From contig JAITLO010000011.1 of NCBI GenBank assembly GCA_031277855.1, forward strand, positions 47,224 through 111,223: 64,000 nt of DNA, given 5' to 3'. The DNA is from Acidovorax sp. GTDB taxonomy: Bacteria > Pseudomonadota > Gammaproteobacteria > Burkholderiales > Burkholderiaceae_C. The position numbers and the translations under genes are program-made. How positions within the stretch are numbered: position 1 is the first letter of the stretch; each line of letters starts with the position of its first letter. A model generated the notes under the pieces. The model saw only the letters and a program-made list of their open reading frames with translations, was not told the origin of the DNA and made no database searches. Shown one piece after another: positions 28,205 through 36,327 of the stretch.

Positions 28205-28318
28205 CACCCCCCTGAGGCGCTGACGCGCCTTCCCCCCGCTCTCGCTTCGCTGCGCTCGCGGGCAGGGGGACGACAGCCTCGCTGCGGGGCGGCCCTTGCT
28301 CGCTGTCTCTGGCGAAAG
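28202..28318 (+). repeat. Family A intergenic repeat, copy 4
   Basis: It starts exactly at the fbpA stop with TGACACCCCCCTGAGGCGC, continues CTTCCCCCCGCTCTCGC, CGGGCAGGGGGACGACAGCC and CTCGCTGCGGGGCGGCCCTT, and ends with the TCTCTGGCGAAAG tail. It is closely similar to copy 5 behind fbpC. Confidence 0.9.
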
Positions 28319-28633
28319 GGGTCTGAGCAGGCGACTGAGGAGGAACAAGGCTCCTGTGCTGGCGGGGCGGAATAGGCCCGCGTTAAGATGCCGCCCTTTC
28401 GGGGCCACGGCACTTGCGGGGTTCGGACTGCTGGAGCGTGCCGCAAAGGCCCAGTGGGCCTTGGGGCGCCCGCCACAACGGCCCGCCACAACGGCCAGAC
28501 AGCGCGGCAGGCGCGGCGTCTTGCCCGCAGACAGTACTTTTGTACGGCAAGGGCGAGCAACAAAGCATGCAGCGCTGTATGGACGCCTTGAAAAAAGGCA
28601 ACCACTCAAGCCGTAAGAAAGAATTTTTTCGGG
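28319..28633 (+). repeat. Gap between fbpA and fbpB, with family B palindromic repeat copy 1 at about 28490-28587
   Basis: No gene is seen here. The family B core runs CCAGACAGCGC, GGCGCGGCGTCTTGCCCGC, GACAGTACTTTTGTACGGCA and AGGGCGAGCAACAAAGCATG, then GCAGCGCTGT. Copy 2 behind fbpC shares this core almost base for base. The palindrome would interrupt or modulate read-through from fbpA to fbpB. Confidence 0.8.
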
Positions 28634-30283
28634 ATGTTTTCTGTGTTTCGTTCCGGGTTGCGGCCTGTGGGGTTGGTGTGGCAGGGGGGCGCCTGGCTGA
28701 TTGCTTTGGGAGTGCTGGCGCCCGTGCTGTCCCTGGCCTGGCTGGCGCTGGGGGCGGACTGGGCGCATTGGCAGAATCTGCTGTGCCATGTGCTGCCCGA
28801 TGCGGCGGCAAATACGGCCCTGCTGCTGGCCGGCGTGGGCGCCATGGTGCTGGTGGTGGGCACGGGCTGTGCCTGGCTGGTGACGGCCTGCGATTTTCCT
28901 GGGCGGCGCTGGCTGCTGTGGGCGCTGCTGCTGCCACTGGCCATGCCGGCCTATATCGTGGCCTTTGCCTATCTGGACCTGCTACACCCGATTGGCCCGG
29001 TGCAGGGCGCTTTACGTTGGCTGCTGGGCTATGACAGCCCGCGCCAGTGGCGGCTGCCCGATTTGCGCTCCATGGGCGGCGCCATCTTTGTGCTGGGCTT
29101 CACGCTCTACCCCTATGTGTATATGACGGCGCGGGCCATGTTCATGACCCAGCCCGCCCATTTGCTGGAAGCGGCACGCTCGCTGGGCGAGACGCGCTGG
29201 GGCGCCTTCTGGCGCGTGGCCCTGCCCATGGCGCGGCCGGCCCTGGCCGTGGGCCTGAGCCTGGCGCTGCTGGAGGCGTTGAACGACATCGGCGCCTCGG
29301 AATTCCTGGGCGTGCACACGCTCACCGTTTCCATCTACACCACCTGGGTCACGCGCTCCGATTTGGCCGGTGCGGCCCAGATCGCCTGCGCCATGCTACT
29401 GGCCGTGGTGGCCCTGGTCTGGCTGGAGCGCCAAGGCCGCAGCCGCCAGCGCTTTGGCGCGGCCCAGCGCATGCGTGCCATACAGCCCAAGCACCTGCCC
29501 GGCCCGCTGGGTTGGGCACTGACAGCCCTGGTGTCGCTGCCGGTGCTGATTGGCTTTGTGGCGCCGGCAGCCTATTTGCTGTGGGAAAGCGCCAAGCGCT
29601 TGCTGCAGGGCAGCGGTATTTCCGCCGGCCTGTGGGCCAGCTTGCTCAACACCCTGGGCCTTGCCCTGGGTGTGACGGTGCTGGCCGTGCTGGCCGGCCT
29701 GGTCGTGGCCTGGAGCACCCGCCAGGGCGTGAGCACCCGGGCGCCTGCGCGCTGGCCGCTGCAACTGGCCACGCTGGGCTATGCCGTGCCCGGCACGGTG
29801 CTGGCCATTGGCCTGCTGACGCCAGCGCTGGCGCTGGACGCCGGCCTGGCCCAGTTGTTTGGCGCCCAGGGTCTGCCGCTGCTGGGCTTGGGCGTGGTGC
29901 TGGTCGTGGCCTGTGTGATCCGCTTTCTGGCCATGCCCGTGGGCGGGTTGGACGCTGGCCTGGCTCGCATTCCGCCCACCTTGGAGCAGGCTGCGCGCCT
30001 GCTGGGCGAAACGCCCTGGGGCACGCTGCGCCGCGTGCATTTGCCGTTGTTGCGCCCGGCCCTGGCCACCAGCGCCATGCTGGTGTTTGTCGACGCCATG
30101 AAGGAGCTGCCCGCCACCTTGCTGCTGCGACCGGCCGACTTTGACACCCTGGCCACCTGGCTGTATGCCGAGGCCGCGCGCGGCACCTATGAGGAAGGCG
30201 CCATCGCCGCCCTGTGCATTGTGCTGGCCGGCCTGCTGCCGGTGCTGTGGCTGGCGCGTGCACAGCAACCGGAGGCTCAATAA
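28634..30283 (+). CDS. fbpB: Iron(III) ABC transporter, fused permease with two membrane domains (FbpB-like)
   Basis: The 549-residue protein has about twelve helices in two binding-protein-dependent permease domains. The first EAA loop is EAARSLGETRWGAFWRVALP near residues 179-198, and the second is EQAARLLGETPWGTLRRVHL near residue 453. Such fused permeases serve FbpABC/AfuABC iron(III) importers. The start is ATG 28634. It is separated from fbpA by repeats and from fbpC by 111 bases, so it may need its own promoter. Confidence 0.9.
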   Translation: MFSVFRSGLRPVGLVWQGGAWLIALGVLAPVLSLAWLALGADWAHWQNLLCHVLPDAAANTALLLAGVGAMVLVVGTGCAWLVTACDFPGRRWLLWALLLPLAMPAYIVAFAYLDLLHPIGPVQGALRWLLGYDSPRQWRLPDLRSMGGAIFVLGFTLYPYVYMTARAMFMTQPAHLLEAARSLGETRWGAFWRVALPMARPALAVGLSLALLEALNDIGASEFLGVHTLTVSIYTTWVTRSDLAGAAQIACAMLLAVVALVWLERQGRSRQRFGAAQRMRAIQPKHLPGPLGWALTALVSLPVLIGFVAPAAYLLWESAKRLLQGSGISAGLWASLLNTLGLALGVTVLAVLAGLVVAWSTRQGVSTRAPARWPLQLATLGYAVPGTVLAIGLLTPALALDAGLAQLFGAQGLPLLGLGVVLVVACVIRFLAMPVGGLDAGLARIPPTLEQAARLLGETPWGTLRRVHLPLLRPALATSAMLVFVDAMKELPATLLLRPADFDTLATWLYAEAARGTYEEGAIAALCIVLAGLLPVLWLARAQQPEAQ

Positions 30284-30394
30284 ATTGATAGCTGTTTACG
30301 CTGCTACATCCTTGGCTTCAGGCCAAAATAATGCGCAATGCCAGCCACATAGCGCGCTGAATGCTCTGTTTTTTGCTATGACTGTGAAGCTGCC
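30284..30394. repeat. Gap between fbpB and fbpC, possible family C element
   Basis: The stretch opens TTGATAGCTGTTTACGCT and ends TTTTTTGCTATGACTGTGAA, less GC-rich than the genes. The GATAGC and GCTAT ends are partly complementary and echo the stretch at 49031-49120. The resemblance to an element common in Comamonadaceae intergenic DNA is from memory and weak. Confidence 0.35.
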
Positions 30395-31048
30395 ATGACC
30401 GCCGCCCTGCGCCTTTCGCGCCTGCATCTGACCTATGCCACTCCCCAGGGCCTGCACAGCGTGGTGCAGGACTTTGATCTGCACGTGCCTGCCGGCCAAA
30501 TCGCCAGCCTGCTCGGCCCCTCGGGCTGCGGCAAAACCTCGGTGTTGCGCGCCATTGCCGGCTTTGAGCCGGTGCAAAGCGGCGCCATCTGGCTGGGCGA
30601 ACGCCTGCTCTCCGGCCCCGGCGTGCAGCTGCCGCCCGAGCAGCGCCAGGTGGGCATGGTGTTCCAGGAATACGGCCTGTTTCCCCATCTGACGGCGGCA
30701 GACAACGTGGGATTTGGCCTGCGCCGTATGGATGCCGCCGCGCGTGCCCAGCGGGTGCAGGAGTTGCTGGCCGTGGTGGGCCTGGCCCAGGCCGGTGCGC
30801 GCTACCCGCATGAGCTCTCCGGTGGCCAGCAGCAACGCATCGCCCTGGCGCGGGCCCTGGCACCGTCGCCCGCCCTGCTGCTGCTGGACGAGCCCTTCTC
30901 CAACCTGGACGCCGCCACCCGCGATCGCCTGACGCAAGAAGTGCGCGACATTCTGCGCGCCGCCGGCCAGACCGCCGTGCTGGTGACCCACCATGCGCGC
31001 GAAGCAGAGACCATGGCAGATGAAATCTGCCATATGACACCCCCCTGA
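30395..31048 (+). CDS. fbpC: Iron(III) ABC transporter ATPase (FbpC-like), apparently 3'-truncated
   Basis: The 217-residue ATPase has Walker A GPSGCGKTSVL near residues 40-50, Q-loop VFQEYGLFP, signature ELSGGQQQRIALARAL near residue 139, Walker B LLLLDEPFSNLD and H-loop VLVTHHAREA. Iron(III) transporter ATPases usually reach about 340-350 residues with a C-terminal regulatory domain. Here the frame ends HMTPP, and those last codons (ATG ACA CCC CCC TGA) are the start of family A repeat copy 5. The core catalytic motifs are intact but the distal part of the domain and the TOBE-like domain are missing. It may be functional as a short ATPase or a decayed gene. Confidence 0.85.
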   Translation: MTAALRLSRLHLTYATPQGLHSVVQDFDLHVPAGQIASLLGPSGCGKTSVLRAIAGFEPVQSGAIWLGERLLSGPGVQLPPEQRQVGMVFQEYGLFPHLTAADNVGFGLRRMDAAARAQRVQELLAVVGLAQAGARYPHELSGGQQQRIALARALAPSPALLLLDEPFSNLDAATRDRLTQEVRDILRAAGQTAVLVTHHAREAETMADEICHMTPP

Positions 31049-31148
31049 GGCGCTGCGCGCCTTCCCCCCGCTCTCGCATCGCTGCGCTCGCGGGCAGGGG
31101 GACGACAGCCTCGCTGCGGGGCGGCCCTTGCTTGCTGTCTCTGGCGAA
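31035..31148 (+). repeat. Family A intergenic repeat, copy 5 (inside the end of fbpC)
   Basis: It begins TGACACCCCCCTGAGGCGC and is nearly identical to copy 4. Its first TGA is out of frame with fbpC and the second one (CCCCCCTGA) ends the gene. A perfect 9-bp inverted repeat, ATGGCAGAT/ATCTGCCAT at 31013-31033, lies directly before the junction. Confidence 0.9.
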
Positions 31149-31254
31149 TGGGGCGCTGCATGCAGCATGCTGTACCAGGGAACTGCTGTCTTTTGCTGTT
31201 TTTATGTCAGCCGGAGCGAGCGTGCGCAGCACAGCGGGGCTCCGGTTGAGAGCC

Positions 31255-31353
31255 ACAACGCCCAGACAGCGCTTCAGGCGCGGCGTCTCGCCCGCTGACA
31301 GTACTTTTGTACGGCAAGGGCGAGCAACAAAGCATGAAGCGCTGTCTGGGCGC
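31255..31353. repeat. Family B palindromic repeat, copy 2
   Basis: CCCAGACAGCGCTTCA at 31261-31276 is perfectly inverted as TGAAGCGCTGTCTGGG at 31335-31350 (16-bp arms). The 58-base core includes GACAGTACTTTTGTACGGCA and AGGGCGAGCAACAAAGC, shared with copy 1. The remaining DNA of the 31049-31386 gap holds copy 5 of family A and no gene. Confidence 0.85.
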
Positions 31354-31386
31354 CACCGCACGATGCCCCCACCCAAAGCGGAAAAG

Positions 31387-32340
31387 TTACAGCAGCACTT
31401 GGCCTTGGATGCAGGTGACGGTGTGGCCACCTACCCAGAGCTGTTTCTGCTCATCTTCGCTGATGTACACCTGCCCATCTCGCCCCACGCAGCAGCCTTG
31501 GTTGGCCAGATAGGGCGCGCGCAGCAGGCTGTTTTCGCGCAGCCACAGGGCCAGGCTGGCGTTCAGGCTGCCGGTGACAGGGTCTTCGTGCACGCCCGTG
31601 GGGGCGGCAAAGCCGCGCACTTCCAGCTGGGGGCATGTCGGCTCGCTGCTGGCGCGCAGGCCGGTGGCAAAGGCGCGGGCCTCGCGGCTGCTGCGGCCTA
31701 TCAGTGCGGGAGCCTCTTCGACGGGGTACAGCGCACACACGCCGGCCTTGACGTTCAAGGCCTTGAGCTTGGCGTGGTCGGGCGTCAGCGCCAACACGGT
31801 GTCCGGTTCGTCCAGCAGCACACCCATCCAGCGCGGGCCGTTGTCCAGCCAGGCCGCGCGCAGCACTTGGTGCTCTGAGACGCCCAGGGCCTGGGCCACC
31901 TGTGCCAGCAGCGCAGGCTCCACCGCGCTGATGGCGGTGGCCGGTACGGCAAAGGCCAGGCGCTCGCCTGCTCCATTGGTATGGCGGGTGATGGCCACCA
32001 GGCCCTTGGCGCATTCCTGCACGATCCGGTCTGCGCGCTGCGGCACGCCGCCCTGGGCCAGCCAGGCATGGCAGCTACCCAGCGTGGGGTGACCGGCAAA
32101 GGGTAGCTCCCCCCCGGGGGTAAAAATGCGCACGCGGTAATCCGCCCCCGCGGCGCGGCCGGCCGCTGTGGGCGGCAGCACAAACGTGGTTTCGGACAGA
32201 TTGGTCCAGGCCGCAAAGGCCTGCATCTGGGCGTCGTCCAGGTCCGTGCCATCCAGCACCACCGCCAGCGGATTGCCGCGGTAAGGCACGGAGGTGAACA
32301 CGTCCACAGTCATCAAAGGGCGTTGTCGCAGGACGGTCAT
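31387..32340 (-). CDS. PhzF family isomerase-like protein
   Basis: The 317-residue protein of the diaminopimelate-epimerase-like fold has DVFTSVPYRGNPLAVVLDG near residues 13-31, NLSETTFVLPP with the catalytic-type Glu near residue 49, and FTPGGELPFAGHPTLG near residues 73-88. VRGFAAPTGVHEDPVTGSLN lies near residue 252. PhzF itself isomerises a phenazine precursor, but most members, including this one with no phenazine genes nearby, have unknown substrates. ATG 32340 is used; ATG 32313 is an alternative nine residues in. Confidence 0.85.
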   Translation of the reverse strand: MTVLRQRPLMTVDVFTSVPYRGNPLAVVLDGTDLDDAQMQAFAAWTNLSETTFVLPPTAAGRAAGADYRVRIFTPGGELPFAGHPTLGSCHAWLAQGGVPQRADRIVQECAKGLVAITRHTNGAGERLAFAVPATAISAVEPALLAQVAQALGVSEHQVLRAAWLDNGPRWMGVLLDEPDTVLALTPDHAKLKALNVKAGVCALYPVEEAPALIGRSSREARAFATGLRASSEPTCPQLEVRGFAAPTGVHEDPVTGSLNASLALWLRENSLLRAPYLANQGCCVGRDGQVYISEDEQKQLWVGGHTVTCIQGQVLL

Positions 32341-32374
32341 GGCAATTTCATCGGTGGTTGCAGTGCGGGGGCTG

Positions 32375-32415
32375 TCCCCTCACCCCCACCCTCTCCCCGG
32401 AGGGGCGAGGGAGTA
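32375..32415. repeat. Family D short palindromic repeat, copy 3
   Basis: CCCCTCACCCCCACCCTCTC is followed by CCCGGAGGGGCGAGGGAG, the same unit as in copies 2 and 4. It lies in the short gap before the PhzF-family gene. Confidence 0.75.
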
Positions 32416-32460
32416 AGACCACAGGGCACAGAGCTAGAGCGTGGAGGCTTGGCATCGCCC

Positions 32461-32580
32461 CTTTCGCAGGGGCAACGAGCAAGGGCCCCCCGCAGCGAGG
32501 TTGCCGTCCCCCTCCCGCGCGTAGCGCGAAGAGAGGGGTGAAGGCGCGCAGCGCCTCAGGGGGTGTCGTTAGTTCTCGTC
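32461..32580 (-). repeat. Family A intergenic repeat, copy 6, with a second gene-proximal end
   Basis: The copy has CTTTCGCAGGGGCAACGAGC, GCAGCGAGGTTGCCGTCCCC, GCGCAGCGCCTCAGGGGGTG and TCG. A second CTCAGGGGGTGTAG follows at 32579, inside the end of the aminotransferase gene, whose last codons TAC ACC CCC TGA copy the repeat terminus. Confidence 0.8.
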
Positions 32581-33762
32581 TCAGGGGGTGTAGTTCTTGA
32601 TCGCGTCGGCCAAAGCCGCAATCCCCTTGGTGATCTGCTCGGCCGGCACGGTCACATAGGACAGGCGCAGTGTATTGGTCTCAGGCTCCTGGGCGTAGAA
32701 GGGCGCGCCGGGCACAAAGGCCATGCCGCGTTCCACGGCCTTGGCCAGCAGGGCCTGGGCGTCCATGCCCTTGGGCAGGGTGACCCACAGGAACATGCCG
32801 CCCACGGGGCGGGTCCAGCTCACGTCCAGGCCAGCCATCTCATGCTCCAGGGCCATCAGCATCACGTCGCGCTGGGCCTTGTACATGGCGCGGATGGTGG
32901 GCACATGGCGGTCCAGGAAACCGTCCTTGATGACCTCGGCCACCACACGCTGGTTGAAGCTGGGGGTGTGCAGATCGGCCGCCTGCTTGGCCTGGGTCAG
33001 CTTGCCGTAGACGGATTGGGGTGCCACGACAAAACCAATGCGCAGGCCTGGGGCCAACACCTTGGAGAACGAGCCCATGTAGATCACGCCCTCGGGGTTG
33101 CGTGCGGCCAGGGGCAGCGGCGATTCACCTTCGTAGCGGAGGTCGCCATAGGGGTTGTCTTCGATCAGGGGAACGCCCAGTTCCTTGGCCTTTTCCACCA
33201 GTGCCTGGCGGCGGGCCTCGCTCATGGTGCGGCCGGTGGGGTTCTGGAAGTTGGGCAGCACATAGGCCATGCGGGCCTTGTCGGTACCCGTGCCCACCTT
33301 GGCGGCAAAGTCTTCGACCAGCATGCCCTCGTCATCGCTGTCCACGCCCACGGCCACGGGCTCCATAGGCGTGAAGGCCTGCAGCGCGCCCAGGTAGGTG
33401 GGCTTTTCCACCAGGATGCGGCTGCCGGGGTCCAGAAACACTTTGCCAATCAGGTCCAGCGCCTGCTGGCTGCCGGTGGTGATCAGCACCTGGTCGGGGT
33501 TGACGTCCCAGGGCAGAAAATCGGCCACGGCCTGGCGCAGCGCGGGCAGGCCTTCGGTGGTGGAGTACTGCAGGGCGGCGGCGCCGTCACGCTGCATCAC
33601 GGTCTGGCAGGCCTCGGTAAAGGCGTCCAGCGGGAAGGCATGGGGGGAGGGCAGGCCGCCGGCCATGCTGATGATGCCGGGGCGGTCGGTCAGCTTCAGG
33701 ATTTCACGGATCGCGGAGGAATTCATCTTGGCAGCACGTGCAGCCAGGGTCCAGTTCGTCAT
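32581..33762 (-). CDS. PLP-dependent aminotransferase, 2-aminoadipate (LysN/AAT-I) type
   Basis: The 393-residue fold type I aminotransferase has SMAGGLPSPHAFPLDAF near residues 32-48, LQYSTTEGLPALRQAVADF near residues 64-82 and TGSQQALDLI. PNFQNPTGRTMSEARR follows near residue 170, and the PLP lysine lies in MGSFSKVLAPGLRIG near residue 235. This pattern fits LysN/2-aminoadipate-like and MocR-related enzymes without a GntR domain. The amino donor and product are not determined. It stands alone and ends in repeat-derived sequence. Confidence 0.88.
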   Translation of the reverse strand: MTNWTLAARAAKMNSSAIREILKLTDRPGIISMAGGLPSPHAFPLDAFTEACQTVMQRDGAAALQYSTTEGLPALRQAVADFLPWDVNPDQVLITTGSQQALDLIGKVFLDPGSRILVEKPTYLGALQAFTPMEPVAVGVDSDDEGMLVEDFAAKVGTGTDKARMAYVLPNFQNPTGRTMSEARRQALVEKAKELGVPLIEDNPYGDLRYEGESPLPLAARNPEGVIYMGSFSKVLAPGLRIGFVVAPQSVYGKLTQAKQAADLHTPSFNQRVVAEVIKDGFLDRHVPTIRAMYKAQRDVMLMALEHEMAGLDVSWTRPVGGMFLWVTLPKGMDAQALLAKAVERGMAFVPGAPFYAQEPETNTLRLSYVTVPAEQITKGIAALADAIKNYTP

Positions 33763-34037
33763 AACGCACTCTCAAAAATCAACGCGCGCCCGCATAGCGC
33801 GCATCACGGTGGAAGAGCATGCCGTTGTGCGGCATGTGTCAGCGGCACCATGCAGGCACCGGCGTGGGCCGGCGGGGGCAGGGCCGTTGGCAGAAAACGG
33901 TGGCAGTCACCGGGGTACGGGAATGTGCCTAGATGCGGCTTATTGTGGGGTGGTGTGACGCCTCTCTCGTGAAGTTGGACAAAAAACAGTGTGCAGCCAG
34001 GGGGTGAAGGCTGCGCAGATGGCGATGCCTACCCTGC

Positions 34038-34637
34038 TCATGCGCGCAGCATCCAGATGGCCGTGGCCACCAGCAGGGCCGCCATGCCGCGGTTGAACCA
34101 CAGCAGCCTGCGGCCCTGGGCCAGCCAGCCGCGTAGCAGCGCGCCCAGGCAGGCATAGAGCAGATTGCTGGCCAGGGCATAACACAGCATCACCGGCAGC
34201 ACCACGGCCAGGCGCTGCAGGCCATCGGGCTTGCCGGCCACCCAGCCCGCCACAATGGTCAGGGCCAGCAGCCAGGCCTTGATGTTGACGAATTGCAGGG
34301 CCACGCCCTGCCAGAAACCGACCTGCAGCGGCGCGCTGTGCGCCTGGCTCAGCTGGCCGCTGCCCCAGAGCTTGAAGGCCAGCCACAGCAGATAGGCAAT
34401 GCCCAGGCCCTGAATCAGCCAGCGCAGCGCCGGTGCCGCCGCCACCATGGCGCCTATACCGGCTGCGCACAACAGCAGCAGCAAGCCCCAGCCACAGGGC
34501 ACGGCCAGCACAAAGCGCAGGCTGCGCAGCAGCCCATGGTTGGCGGCCAGCGCGGTGGACAAGGTGGTATTGGGCCCGGGGCTGAAGCTCATGGCCGAGG
34601 CCAGCATCAGCAGGGCAGTGAATTCGTGCAAAGGCAT
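34038..34637 (-). CDS. LysE/RhtB family amino acid exporter
   Basis: The 199-residue inner-membrane protein has about five to six helices. The N-terminal signature is MSFSPGPNTTLSTALAANHG near residues 16-35, and FVNIKAWLLALTIVAGWV near residues 117-134 is the other conserved patch. Family members export amino acids such as lysine, threonine or homoserine lactone; the substrate is unknown. Its start faces a repeat-rich gene-free stretch. Confidence 0.85.
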   Translation of the reverse strand: MPLHEFTALLMLASAMSFSPGPNTTLSTALAANHGLLRSLRFVLAVPCGWGLLLLLCAAGIGAMVAAAPALRWLIQGLGIAYLLWLAFKLWGSGQLSQAHSAPLQVGFWQGVALQFVNIKAWLLALTIVAGWVAGKPDGLQRLAVVLPVMLCYALASNLLYACLGALLRGWLAQGRRLLWFNRGMAALLVATAIWMLRA

Positions 34638-34840
34638 GGGACGCGGAGCAAAACCGCACCACTTTAGGGCGTTGTTCCCCGCTTGCCCAGCGCACTATCC
34701 CTAGGAGGGCCGTGCTTGCGTTTTTCCAAAAAGAGAGCGGTTAGCGCTTGTAGGTCCTATCTATTCGACAGATAAGACCTTGAGAACAAGCCAGTGTGCG
34801 CTGATGCAGCTATGGTTTTGCTGCTGCAGCCTGGGCGAGC
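34638..34840. other. Gene-free DNA upstream of the LysE gene
   Basis: The DNA is less GC-rich than the genes. It includes TATCTATTCGACAGATAAGA near 34758, where TATCTAT and AGATAAGA form a loose dyad. It would hold the LysE promoter. No gene or RNA is recognised, and the stretch runs into repeats at 34841. Confidence 0.35.
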
Positions 34841-34948
34841 TCCCATCCCCACCTTCCCCCGGCGGAGGAAGGGGTCATGCCGGGCTGGCATACGCGGTGG
34901 CGGAACTGCCCCTCACCCCCACCCTCTCCCCGGAGGGGCGAGGGAGAA
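34841..34948. repeat. Family D short palindromic repeats, copy 4
   Basis: Two units lie side by side: CCATCCCCACCTTCCCCC plus GGCGGAGGAAGGGG, and CCCCTCACCCCCACCCTCTC plus CCCGGAGGGGCGAGGGAG. The same two units occur in the opposite order at 25962-26052. Confidence 0.75.
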
Positions 34949-34992
34949 AGCCAGTGACGCAACATAAGTCACCGCTGTCGCATGCAGCACCT

Positions 34993-35079
34993 CTTTCGCC
35001 AGAGGCAACGAGCAAGGGCCGCCCCGCAGCGAGGTTGCCGTCCCCCTTTCAGGGGGAAGGCGCGCAGCGCCTCAGGGGG
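34993..35079 (-). repeat. Family A intergenic repeat, copy 7
   Basis: The copy has CTTTCGCCAGAGGCAACGAG, GCAGCGAGGTTGCCGTCCCC and GCGCAGCGCCTCAGGGGG. It directly abuts the TAA stop of the HDOD gene. The internal GCGAGCGCAGCG section of other copies is deleted here. Confidence 0.85.
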
Positions 35080-36303
35080 TTACAACTTCAGTTTTTCGGA
35101 TGGCCAATCCACAATGCTGCGCAGCAAGGTGCGATTGACATGCTCCATGTCGATGCCAAAGCGTTCGCACAGCTCGCGCACCACGGCGCCTTCGTCGCGC
35201 TCCAGGGCCTTGGCCAGCAGCAGGCTGGGGGCGTAGGGGCCATCTTCATTCACGGCGGCCTCGAGGATGCGCTCGGACAGTGGCAGGCGCTGCAGTGTCT
35301 GCGACAGCGGCTCGTCCAGCAGCTCGTCCAGGCGCGAGAACAGGCCGCACAGATAGACCTCGCTGCGCAGCTCCTGGCTGACGCCGGGGTCCAGCAGGCG
35401 CTCGGTCAGCTCGGCGCGCATCACGGTGGCGGCGCGTATGGGCTGCAAATCCTTGTCAGCGCTGGCCTGGGTCAGCTGGCCCGCCAGCCATTGCTTGAGA
35501 TTGCCATAGCCCAGCATCACAAAGCCCATGCGCAGCGAGTCCACGCCCGAGCGCAAGGCCAGCGAGGCCGAGTTGGTGAACACCAGAAAGCGATAGGCCA
35601 GCATGGGGTCTTCGCTGAGGATTTGCTCAAAAGTGTCCAGCGATTCGTCGGCATCCACGGCCTTGAGCAAACGCATCACATGATCGTGGCTGGGTGCCAG
35701 CGCGCGCTCGCCACGCAGCTTGTGCTGCACGTCCTCCGAGGGCCAGCCCACGATGGCTGCCGCACGGTGCTGGTCCAGGCAGCGGTGCATGATGGCGCGG
35801 CTGTGCAGGCCCTCATACATCTGCCCATCTAGCAAGGCCAGGTGGGCAGGCACGGGTGCCTGGGGCGACAGCTGCATCAGCTCGACCGCGTCCTGTGGCC
35901 CCAGGTGCAGCATGCTGGTGCTGAACCAGCGGGCGCTGTCGGCATCGGGCAGTTGGTCCAGTGCACCGCGCCACACCAGGCGCACGCCGCGGGACTGGGC
36001 CCGCTGCACCAGGGTGTAGAGGGCAGAATCCGCAAGCCATTCGCCACGCACCTCAAGCAGCAGGCAGGGACTTTGGGGCATGTGCTCCAGCAGCAGCACC
36101 AAAAGGTGGCGCTGCTCGGGCGACAGAATCAGCTGCGGCGCCGAGGGCGACCACATCTCTTGCAGCATGCGCAGAAAGTGCGGTACGTCGGGTTGCTCTC
36201 CACCATCCTCGTGCATAAACAGTTGCACGCCCACCAGCTTGCGGGCGGCATTCCACAAAGGGCGATAGCCCAGGGCCAAGGAGGTGAGGGCGGACTGAAC
36301 CAT
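35080..36303 (-). CDS. HDOD domain protein with a degenerate EAL-like N-terminus (YuxH type)
   Basis: The 407-residue protein has no membrane segments. The N-terminal about 190 residues (YRPLWNAARKLVGVQLFMHE, then LLLEVRGEWLADSALYTLVQ) follow the outline of an EAL domain, but I do not see the catalytic EAL/DDFGTG motifs. The C-terminal half has the HDOD hallmarks FEQILSEDPMLAYRFLVFTN near residue 228, MGFVMLGYGNLKQWLAGQL and YLCGLFSRLDELLDEPL. HDOD proteins are signalling adaptors often linked to motility. It follows flgL by only 24 bases on the same strand, so it is probably co-transcribed with the late flg genes. Confidence 0.8.
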   Translation of the reverse strand: MVQSALTSLALGYRPLWNAARKLVGVQLFMHEDGGEQPDVPHFLRMLQEMWSPSAPQLILSPEQRHLLVLLLEHMPQSPCLLLEVRGEWLADSALYTLVQRAQSRGVRLVWRGALDQLPDADSARWFSTSMLHLGPQDAVELMQLSPQAPVPAHLALLDGQMYEGLHSRAIMHRCLDQHRAAAIVGWPSEDVQHKLRGERALAPSHDHVMRLLKAVDADESLDTFEQILSEDPMLAYRFLVFTNSASLALRSGVDSLRMGFVMLGYGNLKQWLAGQLTQASADKDLQPIRAATVMRAELTERLLDPGVSQELRSEVYLCGLFSRLDELLDEPLSQTLQRLPLSERILEAAVNEDGPYAPSLLLAKALERDEGAVVRELCERFGIDMEHVNRTLLRSIVDWPSEKLKL

Positions 36304-36327
36304 GGAGTGTTGCGGTGGCGGTGTTTA

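Noticed and set aside
28319..28633. Small proteins in the fbpA-fbpB gap
   Set aside because: All open frames there run through repeats shared with other sites and have no start signal or homology.
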